Part shown: one piece after another, positions 1 through 7,150 of the stretch | How the letters are laid out: every line of letters starts with the position of its first letter | How positions within the stretch are numbered: position 1 is the first letter of the stretch | Assembly: GCA_013298265.1 (NCBI GenBank) | Contig: JAAFHE010000021.1 | Location: 1 to 14,424 of the forward strand | DNA length: 14,424 nucleotides | Direction: 5' to 3' | Source: Lysobacterales bacterium | Lineage (GTDB): Bacteria > Pseudomonadota > Gammaproteobacteria > Xanthomonadales > Rhodanobacteraceae | The notes under the pieces: generated by a model | Database searches by the model: none | The model's input: only the letters and a program-made list of their open reading frames with translations | What the model was told of the DNA's origin: nothing | Made by a program: the position numbers and the translations under genes

Positions 1-164
1 CTCACGGCTTCGCAGTCTTCGATCGTGATCGGGCGTTCGAGGTGGTCGATATAGATACGCAACAGGCTGTTGCCGCGGCTGGGCGCATACTCGATGCCAA
101 GGCATTCGAGGCCCAGATCGGCGACTACAGGATTTATCAACTGGATGAGTTCGTCGTCTTTCAC
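1..164 (-). CDS. rimP: Ribosome maturation factor RimP, N-terminal part (cut by left edge)
   Basis: RimP binds the 30S ribosomal subunit and is needed for its late maturation. Only the first 54 codons lie in the window. They read VKDDELIQLINPVVADLG, then a stretch ending LLRIYID and ITIEDCEAV. This matches the family's N-terminal domain: an amphipathic helix, a G-E-x-x-G-I-E-Y strand and the R-I-Y-I-D strand before the D-D/E-D-C turn. The chosen start is GTG at 164-162; no in-frame ATG lies close upstream, and a weak purine run (AGAAGA) sits just ahead. The gene follows the initiator tRNA, as in the E. coli metY-rimP-nusA-infB operon, so nusA and infB are expected off the left edge. The terminator-like hairpin at 183-206 ends only about 20 nt before the start, so expression probably depends on readthrough. 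The GTG start adds some doubt about the exact N-terminus but not about identity. Confidence 0.87.
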   Translation of the reverse strand, partial: MKDDELIQLINPVVADLGLECLGIEYAPSRGNSLLRIYIDHLERPITIEDCEAV

Positions 165-182
165 GCTGTCTTCTGCACAAAC

Positions 183-206
183 AAAAAATGGGCACTAAGG
201 CCCATT
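183..206 (-). terminator. Terminator-like hairpin between tRNA-fMet and rimP
   Basis: On the minus strand, AATGGGC pairs with GCCCATT around a 6-nt loop (CTTAGT). This gives a 7-bp stem that runs directly into a tract of six T (188-183, two of them in the stem). It has the form of an intrinsic terminator but lies about 20 nt before the rimP start. It is therefore more likely a partial terminator or attenuator in the rimP leader than a full stop. It could also fold over the rimP ribosome-binding region. Confidence 0.65.
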
Positions 207-317
207 CCATAGTCCGCCGTTGTCTCGCTTCCCAACATCGGCAACGCGCGCATCCTGCGCTGTCTTTCGCCGGCCACCGCCCATCCAGCTCGTAGGATTG
301 GCAGACCCGGCGCTAGC

Positions 318-342
318 AAAAAGGCCACACGAGGTGGCCTTT
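318..342 (-). terminator. Intrinsic terminator after tRNA-fMet
   Basis: On the minus strand, AAAGGCCAC, a CTCGT loop and GTGGCCTTT form a perfect 9-bp stem with a 5-nt loop. The 3' side ends in TTTTT. The hairpin starts 11 nt past the tRNA CCA end, the usual place for a tRNA transcript terminator. If rimP has no promoter of its own, some polymerase must read through it. Confidence 0.85.
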
Positions 343-353
343 CGCTTGAATCC

Positions 354-430
354 TGGTAGCGGGGGCAGGATTTGAACCTGCGACCTTCGGGTTATGAGCC
401 CGACGAGCTGCCAGACTGCTCCACCCCGCA
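354..430 (-). tRNA. Initiator tRNA-Met (fMet, anticodon CAU)
   Basis: The 77-nt gene folds as a full cloverleaf with an encoded CCA end. The acceptor stem has positions 2-7 GCGGGG pairing with CCCCGC. The D stem is GAGC/GCTC, the anticodon loop is CTCATAA (CAU), and the T stem is GCAGG/CCTGC around a TTCAAAT loop. It is the initiator rather than the elongator because the anticodon stem carries the three consecutive G-C pairs (GGG/CCC) next to the loop, D-stem pair 11-24 is A-U, and position 1 is not paired with 72. Position 1 is T and position 72 is T, whereas E. coli has C1-A72. The unpaired 1-72 position is what methionyl-tRNA formyltransferase recognises and what keeps the tRNA away from EF-Tu. 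The gene heads the transcription unit that continues into rimP. Confidence 0.96.
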
Positions 431-443
431 TCAGAGAAACGGA

Positions 444-472
444 AGTCTACGGATAGTGAGGGATTTACGCAA
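444..472 (-). promoter_or_regulatory. Putative sigma70 promoter for tRNA-fMet
   Basis: On the minus strand there is a -35-like TTGCGT (472-467), a 17-nt spacer and a -10-like TAGACT (449-444). The -10 matches TATAAT at 4 of 6 positions; the -35 matches TTGACA only in its TTG. A start about 7 nt after the -10 would give a tRNA leader of roughly 5-7 nt. Spacing and position suit a tRNA promoter, but the -35 match is weak and no start site is visible in the sequence itself. Confidence 0.5.
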
Positions 473-539
473 GCATTAAGAGTGATCTCAGCTGCATTGC
501 GCGCAGGCTTCGTTCCCTGCCGCATCTCCTCACATCCTC

Positions 540-588
540 GCCCTCTGACTGTCGCGCCGTCAGAGGGCCGTGCCTCGACTCAGGCACG
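540..588 (-). repeat. Two perfect, abutting inverted repeats after nuoN
   Basis: Two hairpins stand with no base between them. The first spans 540-568: a 10-bp stem of GCCCTCTGAC against GTCAGAGGGC with a 9-nt loop. The second spans 569-588: a 7-bp stem of CGTGCCT against AGGCACG with a 6-nt loop. They lie 52 nt past the nuoN stop and before the tRNA promoter. Neither is followed by a T run on either strand, so they are not classical intrinsic terminators. They may block 3' exonucleases at the end of the nuo mRNA or work with Rho-dependent termination. This role is inference; the folding is direct. Confidence 0.7.
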
Positions 589-640
589 CTCCACAAAAGC
601 CAAAAGCAGTTTCCGCTACTGCACCGGTCGGCGCTGCGGC

Positions 641-2083
641 TTACGGCGTGATGCCGAGCGCACGCGCACACCAACCGTACAACGGCCCCCAGGTGACGCC
701 GAGCACGAGCAATGCAAGGGCATTGATCGAGATCACGGCGCGCATGGGTGCGTCGGCCGGCTTGACGATGGCCGCTGCGCCCTCCGCCGGATCGTCGAAG
801 TACATGACCTTGACGATGCGCAGGTAGTAGTAGATGCCGATGATGGCGAACACCGCACCGGCGATGGCGAGCCAGAGCGTACCGGGCACGGCAACCGCCT
901 TGAGCACGAGCAGCTTGCCGAAGAAGCCGAACAACGGCGGCACGCCGGCCAGCGAGAACATGGTCAACGCCATCAGGAACGCGTACCACGGCGCACGCTG
1001 GCCCAGGCCTTTGTAGTCGTCTATTTCCTCCGCCTCGAAACCGGCGCGGGACAGCAAGAGGATGAGACCGAAGGCCACGGCGGCAGTCAGCGCGTAGCTG
1101 ATCGCATAGAACATCGCGGCCGCATAGCCTTCCGGCTGACCGTTGACGAGGCCGAGGAACAGGAAACCCACATGCGAGATCGTCGAATAGGCGAGCATGC
1201 GTTTGAGGTTGCTCTGCATGATCGCCGCGATGTTGCCGATCGCGAGCGACAGCACCGCAAGCAACGCCAGCATCAGCTGCCAATGGCCACCGACGCCGTC
1301 GAGACCGGACTCAAGCAGGCGATACGCCATGCCGAATGCGGCCAGCTTCGGCGCCGAACCGATGAACGCGGTGACTGCGGTCGGCGCGCCCTGGTAGACG
1401 TCGGGCAGCCACATGTGGAAGGGCGCCGCGCCGAACTTGAAGGCAAGGCCGACGACGACGAAGACCAGGCCGAACAGCAGCAGGCCGCGCTGGGTTCCTT
1501 CGGCCGCCGCCTTGTGGATCGTGACCAGATCCAGCGAGCCGGTCGCGCCGTAGATCATGGACATGCCGTAGAGCAGCAAGCCCGAGGCCAACGCACCGAG
1601 GACGAAGTACTTCAAGGCCGCTTCGGAGGACAGCGGTGAATCGCGGTTCAGCGCGACCAGCGCGTAGGACGACAGCGCGAGCAGCTCAAGGCCGAGATAG
1701 ACCATGACCAGGTTGCCGGCGGAGATCAGCAGCATCATGCCGAGCACGGCGAACAGGCAGAGCACATAGTACTCGCCGACGAACAGCCCGCGATCGCGCA
1801 GATACGGCCGTGCATAGACAAAGACCAGTGCGCTCGTCAGCAGCACGAACACCTTGAGAATGCTCGCGATGCCATCGCGCACGAACATGCCGCCGAACGC
1901 GGTAGGCGTGCCGAAGTGCTGCAGCACCAGCCAGCCGGTCACGGCCAGCGCGACGATGGACAGGTAATGCGTGACGCTGCGCTGCGCGGGCTTCAGGAAC
2001 AGGTCGAGGAGCAGCAGCGCGCAGATCGCTACGGTCAGGAAGGATTCGGGCAGCAGGGTGAGGATGTCGTTAAGGCTGATCAT
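641..2083 (-). CDS. nuoN: NADH-quinone oxidoreductase subunit N
   Basis: NuoN is one of the three antiporter-like proton channels of complex I. It sits in the membrane arm between NuoM and the NuoA/J/K group. The 480-residue product matches the family's usual length and is hydrophobic throughout, with many membrane helices. The expected mid-membrane charged residues are visible: E133 in the helix GLELLALSSY, K158 (ALKYF), K216 (FKFGAAPFHMWLPD), K246 (SAPKLAAF) and K395 (GKLLVLKAV). Several sit at the E. coli numbers or one residue away. The ATG at 2083-2081 has a GAAGGA ribosome-binding site 7 nt ahead and starts 10 nt after the nuoM stop. A GTG six codons upstream would overlap nuoM and lacks support. 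It is the last gene of the operon; tandem hairpins follow. Confidence 0.97.
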   Translation of the reverse strand: MISLNDILTLLPESFLTVAICALLLLDLFLKPAQRSVTHYLSIVALAVTGWLVLQHFGTPTAFGGMFVRDGIASILKVFVLLTSALVFVYARPYLRDRGLFVGEYYVLCLFAVLGMMLLISAGNLVMVYLGLELLALSSYALVALNRDSPLSSEAALKYFVLGALASGLLLYGMSMIYGATGSLDLVTIHKAAAEGTQRGLLLFGLVFVVVGLAFKFGAAPFHMWLPDVYQGAPTAVTAFIGSAPKLAAFGMAYRLLESGLDGVGGHWQLMLALLAVLSLAIGNIAAIMQSNLKRMLAYSTISHVGFLFLGLVNGQPEGYAAAMFYAISYALTAAVAFGLILLLSRAGFEAEEIDDYKGLGQRAPWYAFLMALTMFSLAGVPPLFGFFGKLLVLKAVAVPGTLWLAIAGAVFAIIGIYYYLRIVKVMYFDDPAEGAAAIVKPADAPMRAVISINALALLVLGVTWGPLYGWCARALGITP

Positions 2084-2093
2084 GGTCGGTCCT

Positions 2094-3656
2094 TCACGCA
2101 CCCTTGCTGATGACGATGTGCTTCACGAGCTCGGCGATCGGCGCATCCATGAGATTGCCCAGCGGCTGCGGCCACAGGCCGAACAGCAGCACCGCCACGG
2201 CCAGCGTAGCCAGCACGAAGGTCTCGCGCGCATTCATGTCCTGTAGCTGGGCGACCTTGTCGTTGGCGACATCGCCGAAGATCACGCGCTTGACCAGCCA
2301 CAAGGTGTAGGCCGCGCCGATGATCAACGTGAACGCCGCCAGCGCGCCGACCACCGGGTTGTACTGGAACGCGGCCAGGATGACCCAGAACTCGCCGACG
2401 AAGCCACTGGTGCCGGGCAGGCCGCAATTGGCCATCGCGAACAGCACGAAGAAGGTCGCGAAGCGTGGCATGGGATTCACCACGCCGCCGTAGTCGCGAA
2501 TCATGCGCGTGTGCAGACGGTCGTAGAGCACGCCGACGCTCGCGAACATCGCACCGGAGATGAAGCCGTGCGAAATCATCTGCACCATCGCACCCTGGAT
2601 ACCGATCGCCGCACCGTTCGCGTTGCCGCCGCGCGCCAGCGCGAGCGATATGAAGATGCCAAGCGTCACGAAGCCCATGTGCGCAATGGACGAATACGCG
2701 ATCAGCTTCTTCATGTCTTCCTGCACCAGCGCGACATAGCCGACGTAGACAACGGCGATCAGCGACATCGCGATCACGAGCCAGGCGAACTCAGTGCTTG
2801 CGTCCGGAACGATGGGCAGCGAGAAGCGGATGAAGCCATAGCCGCCGATCTTCAGCATGATCGCAGCCAGCACGACGGAACCGCCGGTCGGCGCCTCGAC
2901 GTGCGCATCCGGCAACCAGGTGTGCACCGGCCACATCGGCACCTTGACCGCGAACGCGATCAGGAAGGCAAAAAACAGCCAGGCCTGTTCCTGCGCCGAC
3001 AGGCTGACCTGCGCCAGTTCCGCCAGTTCGAACGTACCGGTCTTGAAATACAGGTACAGAAGTCCGACCAGCATGAAGATCGAACCGAAGAACGTGTAGA
3101 TGAAGAACTTCAGGGTCGCATAGACGCGCCGCGCACCGCCCCAGATGCCGATGAGGATGAACATCGGGATCAGCATGCCCTCGAAGAACACATAGAACAG
3201 CAGTGCGTCGAGCGCGCAGAACACGCCGACCATGAGGCCTTCGAGCACCAGCATGGCGGCCATGTACTGGCTGACCTTCTCATCGACCGAACCCCAGCCG
3301 AGGATGATCACGAGCACACTCGTGAACGTGGTCAGCAACACCAGCGCGACCGAGATGCCGTCGACGCCCAGGTGATAGCGCACGTTCAGCGCCTCGATCC
3401 AGAGCACGTTTTCCTGCAGGTACATGTTCTTCAGCAGGCCCAGATCCGGCGCGCTGCGTGCGAGCGCGTCGGCCACGGCGTGGTTGAAGCCCGACAGCAT
3501 CGCGAGGCTGACGATGAACGTAAGTACGGCGACACCGAACGCGATCGCGCGCGCAGCGCCGGGACGCTTGTCGCCGGCCAGCAGCACCGGAATCGCACCG
3601 AGGATGGGCAGCCATATGAGCAGGCTAAGCCAGGGCCAGTTCGCAAACATTGTCAT
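2094..3656 (-). CDS. nuoM: NADH-quinone oxidoreductase subunit M
   Basis: NuoM is the middle antiporter-like proton channel in the membrane arm, between NuoL and NuoN. The 520-residue product is a polytopic membrane protein. Conserved channel residues are visible: E159 in VFFEGMLIPMFILIG, K238 in the broken-helix region AVKVPMWPVHTWLPDAH, K269 (IMLKIGGYG) and E422 (GFVGEFWVI), the counterparts of E. coli E144, K234, K265 and E407. Two start codons are plausible: ATG at 3656-3654 and ATG two codons later at 3650-3648. An AAGGGA site lies close to the first and about 9-10 nt from the second, so the choice is open by two residues. The longer reading into nuoL (MAHKGI...) is not supported. nuoL stops 19 nt upstream. 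Confidence 0.96.
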   Translation of the reverse strand: MTMFANWPWLSLLIWLPILGAIPVLLAGDKRPGAARAIAFGVAVLTFIVSLAMLSGFNHAVADALARSAPDLGLLKNMYLQENVLWIEALNVRYHLGVDGISVALVLLTTFTSVLVIILGWGSVDEKVSQYMAAMLVLEGLMVGVFCALDALLFYVFFEGMLIPMFILIGIWGGARRVYATLKFFIYTFFGSIFMLVGLLYLYFKTGTFELAELAQVSLSAQEQAWLFFAFLIAFAVKVPMWPVHTWLPDAHVEAPTGGSVVLAAIMLKIGGYGFIRFSLPIVPDASTEFAWLVIAMSLIAVVYVGYVALVQEDMKKLIAYSSIAHMGFVTLGIFISLALARGGNANGAAIGIQGAMVQMISHGFISGAMFASVGVLYDRLHTRMIRDYGGVVNPMPRFATFFVLFAMANCGLPGTSGFVGEFWVILAAFQYNPVVGALAAFTLIIGAAYTLWLVKRVIFGDVANDKVAQLQDMNARETFVLATLAVAVLLFGLWPQPLGNLMDAPIAELVKHIVISKGA

Positions 3657-3675
3657 TATTCCCTTGTGCGCCAAC

Positions 3676-5715
3676 TCAGCGTGCCAACCACAGACCGGCC
3701 AGCAGCACGATCAGCCCCATAATCATCGCGAACGCGTAGTGGTACAGATAGCCCGACTGCACGCGGCGCACGCGGGCTGCGATACCGCGCACCAACGCCG
3801 CCGAGCCGTTGACGATGCCTTCGTCGATCACTGCAACGTCGCCGCCGCGCCACAGGCCGCGGCCGAGCTTGAGGCCGCCGCGCGCGAACACCGCAAGATA
3901 CAGGTCGTCGATACCGTACTTGTTCTGCAGCAGGCGGTAGAGCGGCGCGAACATCGTGGCTGCGCGGTCCGCGACCGAACGGTTGAACAGGTATACATAG
4001 GTGGCGACGGCGAAGCCGGCCAGCGCGAGCCAGAACGGCGGCGCCATCAGCCCATGCAGAAGCATTGCCCAGGGGCCGTGCCATTCGTGCGCCAGTTCGG
4101 CCAGAGGGCCGCCCTCTTTCACTACGATCGCGCCGGCGAAGTAGTCGCCGAACAGCATTGGTCCGATCGTGAGCCAGCCGATGATCACTGACGGAATCGC
4201 CAGCAGGATCAGGGGCAGGGTCACGACCCAGGGCGACTCGTGCGGCGCGTGTTCCAGATGGCCCGGCGCATGATGGCCGTGGTCATCGGCGTGGTCGTCC
4301 GCATGAGCGGCGTGATGTGCGTGATCCTTGTGCTCGACGACGAAGCGTTCCTCGCCGTGGTAGGTCATATAGATCAGGCGGAAGCTGTACAGCGCGGTGA
4401 CGAACACGCCGATCAGCACACAGAAATACGCATAGCCCGAGCCGGCACGATGCGATGCGTGCACCGCCTCGATGATGGCGTCCTTGGAGAAGAAGCCGGA
4501 AAAGCCCGGGAAGCCGGTCAGCGCGAGCGTGCCGATCCAGCCGGTGATGAGCGTGACAGGCATGTACTTCTTGAGGCCGCCCATGTAGCGCATGTCCTGC
4601 TCATGGTGCATGGCCATGATGACGGAGCCGGCACCGAGGAACAGCAGCGCCTTGAAGAACGCATGGGTCATCAGATGGAAGATCGCCGCGGAGTAGGCCG
4701 ATACGCCGAGCGCGACAGTCATGTAGCCCAGCTGCGACAGGGTCGAGTACGCCACCACACGCTTGACGTCGTTCTGCACGATGCCGATAAGGCCGGTGAA
4801 CAGCGCCGTGGTTGCGCCGACGATCATGACGAAGGACAGTGCCGTTTCCGACAGTTCGTACAGCGGCGACATGCGCGCGACCATGAAGATACCGGCGGTG
4901 ACCATCGTCGCCGCATGGATCAGGGCCGAGATCGGTGTCGGGCCTTCCATCGAATCCGGCAGCCAGACGTGCAGCGGCACCTGCGCCGATTTGCCCATGG
5001 CGCCGATGAACAGCAGCACGCCGATCACGGTCGCCGCTTCCCACTGGTGTCCGGCAAGCACTTCGAGCGTCTTGCCCGCCAGCGTCGCCTCGGCCGACTT
5101 GAACACGACGGCGTAGTCGAGCGAGCCGAACCAGAACAGCACCGCAGCGATGCCGAGCAGGAAGCCGAAGTCGCCGACGCGGTTGACCAGGAACGCCTTC
5201 ATGTTGGCGAAGATCGCCGTCGGCCGCTTGAACCAGAAACCGATCAGCAGGTACGACACCAGGCCGACCGCTTCCCAGCCGAAGAATAGCTGCATGAAGT
5301 TGTTGCTCATGACGAGCATGAGCATCGCGAACGTGAACAGCGAGATGTAGCTGAAGAAGCGCTGGTAGCCGGGATCTTCGTGCATGTAGCCGATGGTGTA
5401 GATGTGCACCAGCAGCGACACTGAGGTGACCACGACCATCATGACCGCGGTCAGACGATCAACGAGAAAGCCGACGTGCGCGCTCAACGGACCGATTTCG
5501 AACCAGGTGTACAGGTTCTCGTTGAATACGCCCCAGCCGCCGGTGGACTGCTGGTAGAGCGCGTAGCAGGACAGCAGGAACGAGACGGCTACGCCGGCGA
5601 TGGTGACGCTATGCGCGCCGGCGCGGCCGACCTGCCGGCCGAACAGGCCGGCGACGATGGCGCCGAACAGTGGCGCGAGTGCGATGACGATGAGAATCAG
5701 CTTGGGCGTGATCAT
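3676..5715 (-). CDS. nuoL: NADH-quinone oxidoreductase subunit L
   Basis: NuoL is the distal proton channel of complex I; its long C-terminal amphipathic helix runs along the membrane arm and braces NuoM and NuoN. The product has 679 residues, somewhat longer than E. coli NuoL (about 613). Family marks are E148 in LFFGWEAVGLVSYLLIGFW, K242 in AMGKSAQVPLHVWLPDSMEGP, K355 in HAFFKALLFLGAGSV and K411 in GFFSKDAI. Residues 461-494 form a loop with 12 histidines and many aspartates, before the helix that begins PWVVTLPLILLAIPS; this accounts for part of the extra length. The C-terminal part (about 540-679) has the lateral-helix region and a final membrane anchor. The ATG start lies 7 nt after the nuoK stop, with AAGGGA about 10 nt ahead. 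Confidence 0.97.
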   Translation of the reverse strand: MITPKLILIVIALAPLFGAIVAGLFGRQVGRAGAHSVTIAGVAVSFLLSCYALYQQSTGGWGVFNENLYTWFEIGPLSAHVGFLVDRLTAVMMVVVTSVSLLVHIYTIGYMHEDPGYQRFFSYISLFTFAMLMLVMSNNFMQLFFGWEAVGLVSYLLIGFWFKRPTAIFANMKAFLVNRVGDFGFLLGIAAVLFWFGSLDYAVVFKSAEATLAGKTLEVLAGHQWEAATVIGVLLFIGAMGKSAQVPLHVWLPDSMEGPTPISALIHAATMVTAGIFMVARMSPLYELSETALSFVMIVGATTALFTGLIGIVQNDVKRVVAYSTLSQLGYMTVALGVSAYSAAIFHLMTHAFFKALLFLGAGSVIMAMHHEQDMRYMGGLKKYMPVTLITGWIGTLALTGFPGFSGFFSKDAIIEAVHASHRAGSGYAYFCVLIGVFVTALYSFRLIYMTYHGEERFVVEHKDHAHHAAHADDHADDHGHHAPGHLEHAPHESPWVVTLPLILLAIPSVIIGWLTIGPMLFGDYFAGAIVVKEGGPLAELAHEWHGPWAMLLHGLMAPPFWLALAGFAVATYVYLFNRSVADRAATMFAPLYRLLQNKYGIDDLYLAVFARGGLKLGRGLWRGGDVAVIDEGIVNGSAALVRGIAARVRRVQSGYLYHYAFAMIMGLIVLLAGLWLAR

Positions 5716-5722
5716 CTTCCGC

Positions 5723-6028
5723 TTATCCCTTCATCGAATCGATTTCGGCCACGTTGATGGTGGCTCGGTTGCGGAACAGCACGACCAGGATGGCCAGGCC
5801 GATCGCGGACTCCGCCGCGGCGACCGTCAGAATGAAGAACACGAAGACCTGTCCCGCGGGGTCGCCCAGATAACGGCTGAAGGCGACGAAGTTCATGTTC
5901 ACCGCAAGCAGCATCAGTTCGATCGCCATCAGCAGCACGATGACGTTCTTGCGGTTGATGAAGATGCCGGCGACAGAGATGCAGAACAGGATCGTGCCGA
6001 GCACGATGAAATGCGCGAGCGAGATCAT
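5723..6028 (-). CDS. nuoK: NADH-quinone oxidoreductase subunit K
   Basis: NuoK is a small three-helix subunit of the membrane arm, related to the MrpC antiporter subunit. Together with NuoJ, NuoA and NuoH it forms the proton path nearest the quinone site. The 101-residue length is typical. The two essential membrane glutamates are visible: E37 ([13 protein letters not shown]) and E73 ([13 protein letters not shown]), matching E. coli E36 and E72. The ATG overlaps the nuoJ stop in an ATGA arrangement (4 nt shared), which usually means coupled translation. A GGAGA site lies 6 nt ahead of the start, inside nuoJ. Confidence 0.98.
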   Translation of the reverse strand: MISLAHFIVLGTILFCISVAGIFINRKNVIVLLMAIELMLLAVNMNFVAFSRYLGDPAGQVFVFFILTVAAAESAIGLAILVVLFRNRATINVAEIDSMKG

Positions 6029-6639
6029 GCGGCGTCTCCGTTCTTCGGACCTTCGCTGGCCATCTTCACCACACGCAGGCGCTCGTCGCGCTGCACCAGC
6101 ACCTGCTGGCTCGGCTTCTGCGTGCGCACGCCGCTGCGCTTGCGCAGGGTCAGCGTCACCGCGGCGATCAGCGCGACGGTGAGGATCAACGCGGCGATCT
6201 CAAACGGCAGCAGGAACTGCGTGAACAGCGCCTTGCCTAGCCAGGCGGTATTGCCGCCGGCGGCGATCGCGGGATTCTCGGGCAGTGGCAACGCCTGCAG
6301 GGACTTCAGGCCGATCAGGCTGAGCATCTCCACGAGCATCACGACCGCGACGATCACGCCGACAGGCAGGAAGCGGATGAAGCCTTCACGCATCGACTCG
6401 GGCTTGATGTCGAGCATCATGACCACGAACAGGAACAGCACCATCACGGCGCCGACGTAGACCACGATCAGGGCAAGTCCGAGGAACTCGGCTTCCATCA
6501 GGATCCAGATGCCGGCCGCGGTGAAGAAGGTCAGCACGAGGCTCAGCGCCGCGTGCACGGAGTTCTTCAGCGTGATCACGGCCAGCGCCGAAGCGACCAG
6601 CACCGCGGCGAAGGCATAGAACAGTATCTGCTGCGTCAT
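6025..6639 (-). CDS. nuoJ: NADH-quinone oxidoreductase subunit J
   Basis: NuoJ is a membrane-arm subunit (mitochondrial ND6 counterpart) with five expected helices. Its third helix carries a pi-bulge involved in coupling quinone chemistry to proton movement. That helix is recognisable at about residues 52-77, [20 protein letters not shown], with the conserved Y61 and G63. The product is 204 residues, a little longer than the 184 of E. coli. The extra length is in a charged C-terminal tail ([12 protein letters not shown]...), expected on the cytoplasmic side. ATG at 6639 has an AGGAGA site 6 nt ahead and lies 19 nt after the nuoI stop. It overlaps nuoK by 4 nt. Confidence 0.97.
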   Translation of the reverse strand: MTQQILFYAFAAVLVASALAVITLKNSVHAALSLVLTFFTAAGIWILMEAEFLGLALIVVYVGAVMVLFLFVVMMLDIKPESMREGFIRFLPVGVIVAVVMLVEMLSLIGLKSLQALPLPENPAIAAGGNTAWLGKALFTQFLLPFEIAALILTVALIAAVTLTLRKRSGVRTQKPSQQVLVQRDERLRVVKMASEGPKNGDAA

Positions 6640-6658
6640 CGGGCGTTCTCCTGCGCGC

Positions 6659-7150
6659 TCAGCGGTAAGCCGCGTCTTGTGCGCGTGCGGCCGCGATCTC
6701 GGCCTCGTAGCGGTCGCCCAGGGCCAGGAGTTTCTCCTTGGTCAGGATGTTCTCGCCGCGTTTTTCAAAGTGGTACTCGTGGATATCGGTCTCCACGATC
6801 GAATCGACCGGACAGGACTCTTCGCAGAAGCCGCAGAAGATGCATTTGAACAAGTCGATCTCGTAGCGCGTGGTACGACGCTGGCCGTCGCTGGCGCGCG
6901 GCGCCGCGTCGATGGTAATGGCCAGCGCCGGGCACACCGCCTCGCACAGCTTGCACGCGATGCAGCGCTCTTCGCCGTTGGGATAGCGGCGCAGCGCGTG
7001 CAGGCCACGGAAGCGGTTGGACTTGGGAATCTTTTCCATCGGGTACTGCATCGTGTATTTCGGCTTGACGAAATACTTGCCGGTAACCCAGAGACCCTGC
7101 AGCAGTTCCAGCAGGAACAGGCTCTTGACGTAGTTGAGGACGCGATTCAC
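6659..7150 (-). CDS. nuoI: NADH-quinone oxidoreductase subunit I (2x[4Fe-4S])
   Basis: NuoI is the ferredoxin-like subunit carrying clusters N6a and N6b, which pass electrons from NuoG towards NuoB and quinone. Both eight-iron ferredoxin motifs are intact: C63-x2-C66-x2-C69-x3-C73-P and C103-x2-C106-x2-C109-x3-C113-P. The N-terminal 30 residues form the amphipathic helix that anchors the subunit at the membrane. The product is 163 residues from a GTG start at 7150-7148. That GTG overlaps the nuoH TGA stop (GTGA, 4 nt) and has a GGGAG site 7 nt ahead. A longer ATG reading would run 16 codons back into nuoH and adds residues unlike the family ([13 protein letters not shown]), so it is rejected. 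Confidence 0.97.
   Translation of the reverse strand: MNRVLNYVKSLFLLELLQGLWVTGKYFVKPKYTMQYPMEKIPKSNRFRGLHALRRYPNGEERCIACKLCEAVCPALAITIDAAPRASDGQRRTTRYEIDLFKCIFCGFCEESCPVDSIVETDIHEYHFEKRGENILTKEKLLALGDRYEAEIAAARAQDAAYR

Noticed and set aside
206..235. Possible second promoter ahead of rimP on the minus strand (TTGGGA, 18 nt, TATGGA)
   Set aside because: The -10 matches at only 3 of 6 positions and the spacer is long. The start site would fall inside the terminator-like hairpin at 183-206, so the match is not convincing.
248..260. Short inverted repeat GCGCA/TGCGC in the rimP leader
   Set aside because: A 5-bp stem with a 3-nt loop is expected by chance in sequence this GC-rich and has no T run.
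482..1639. Long plus-strand open frame (385 codons) opposite nuoN
   Set aside because: The translation is rich in Arg, His, Gln and Asp with no recognisable domain. It is the antisense image of a GC-rich membrane-protein gene. Similar frames lie opposite nuoM (2511-3722), nuoL (4240-5289), nuoG/nuoH (7973-9181, 9335-10621) and nuoF (10533-11939).
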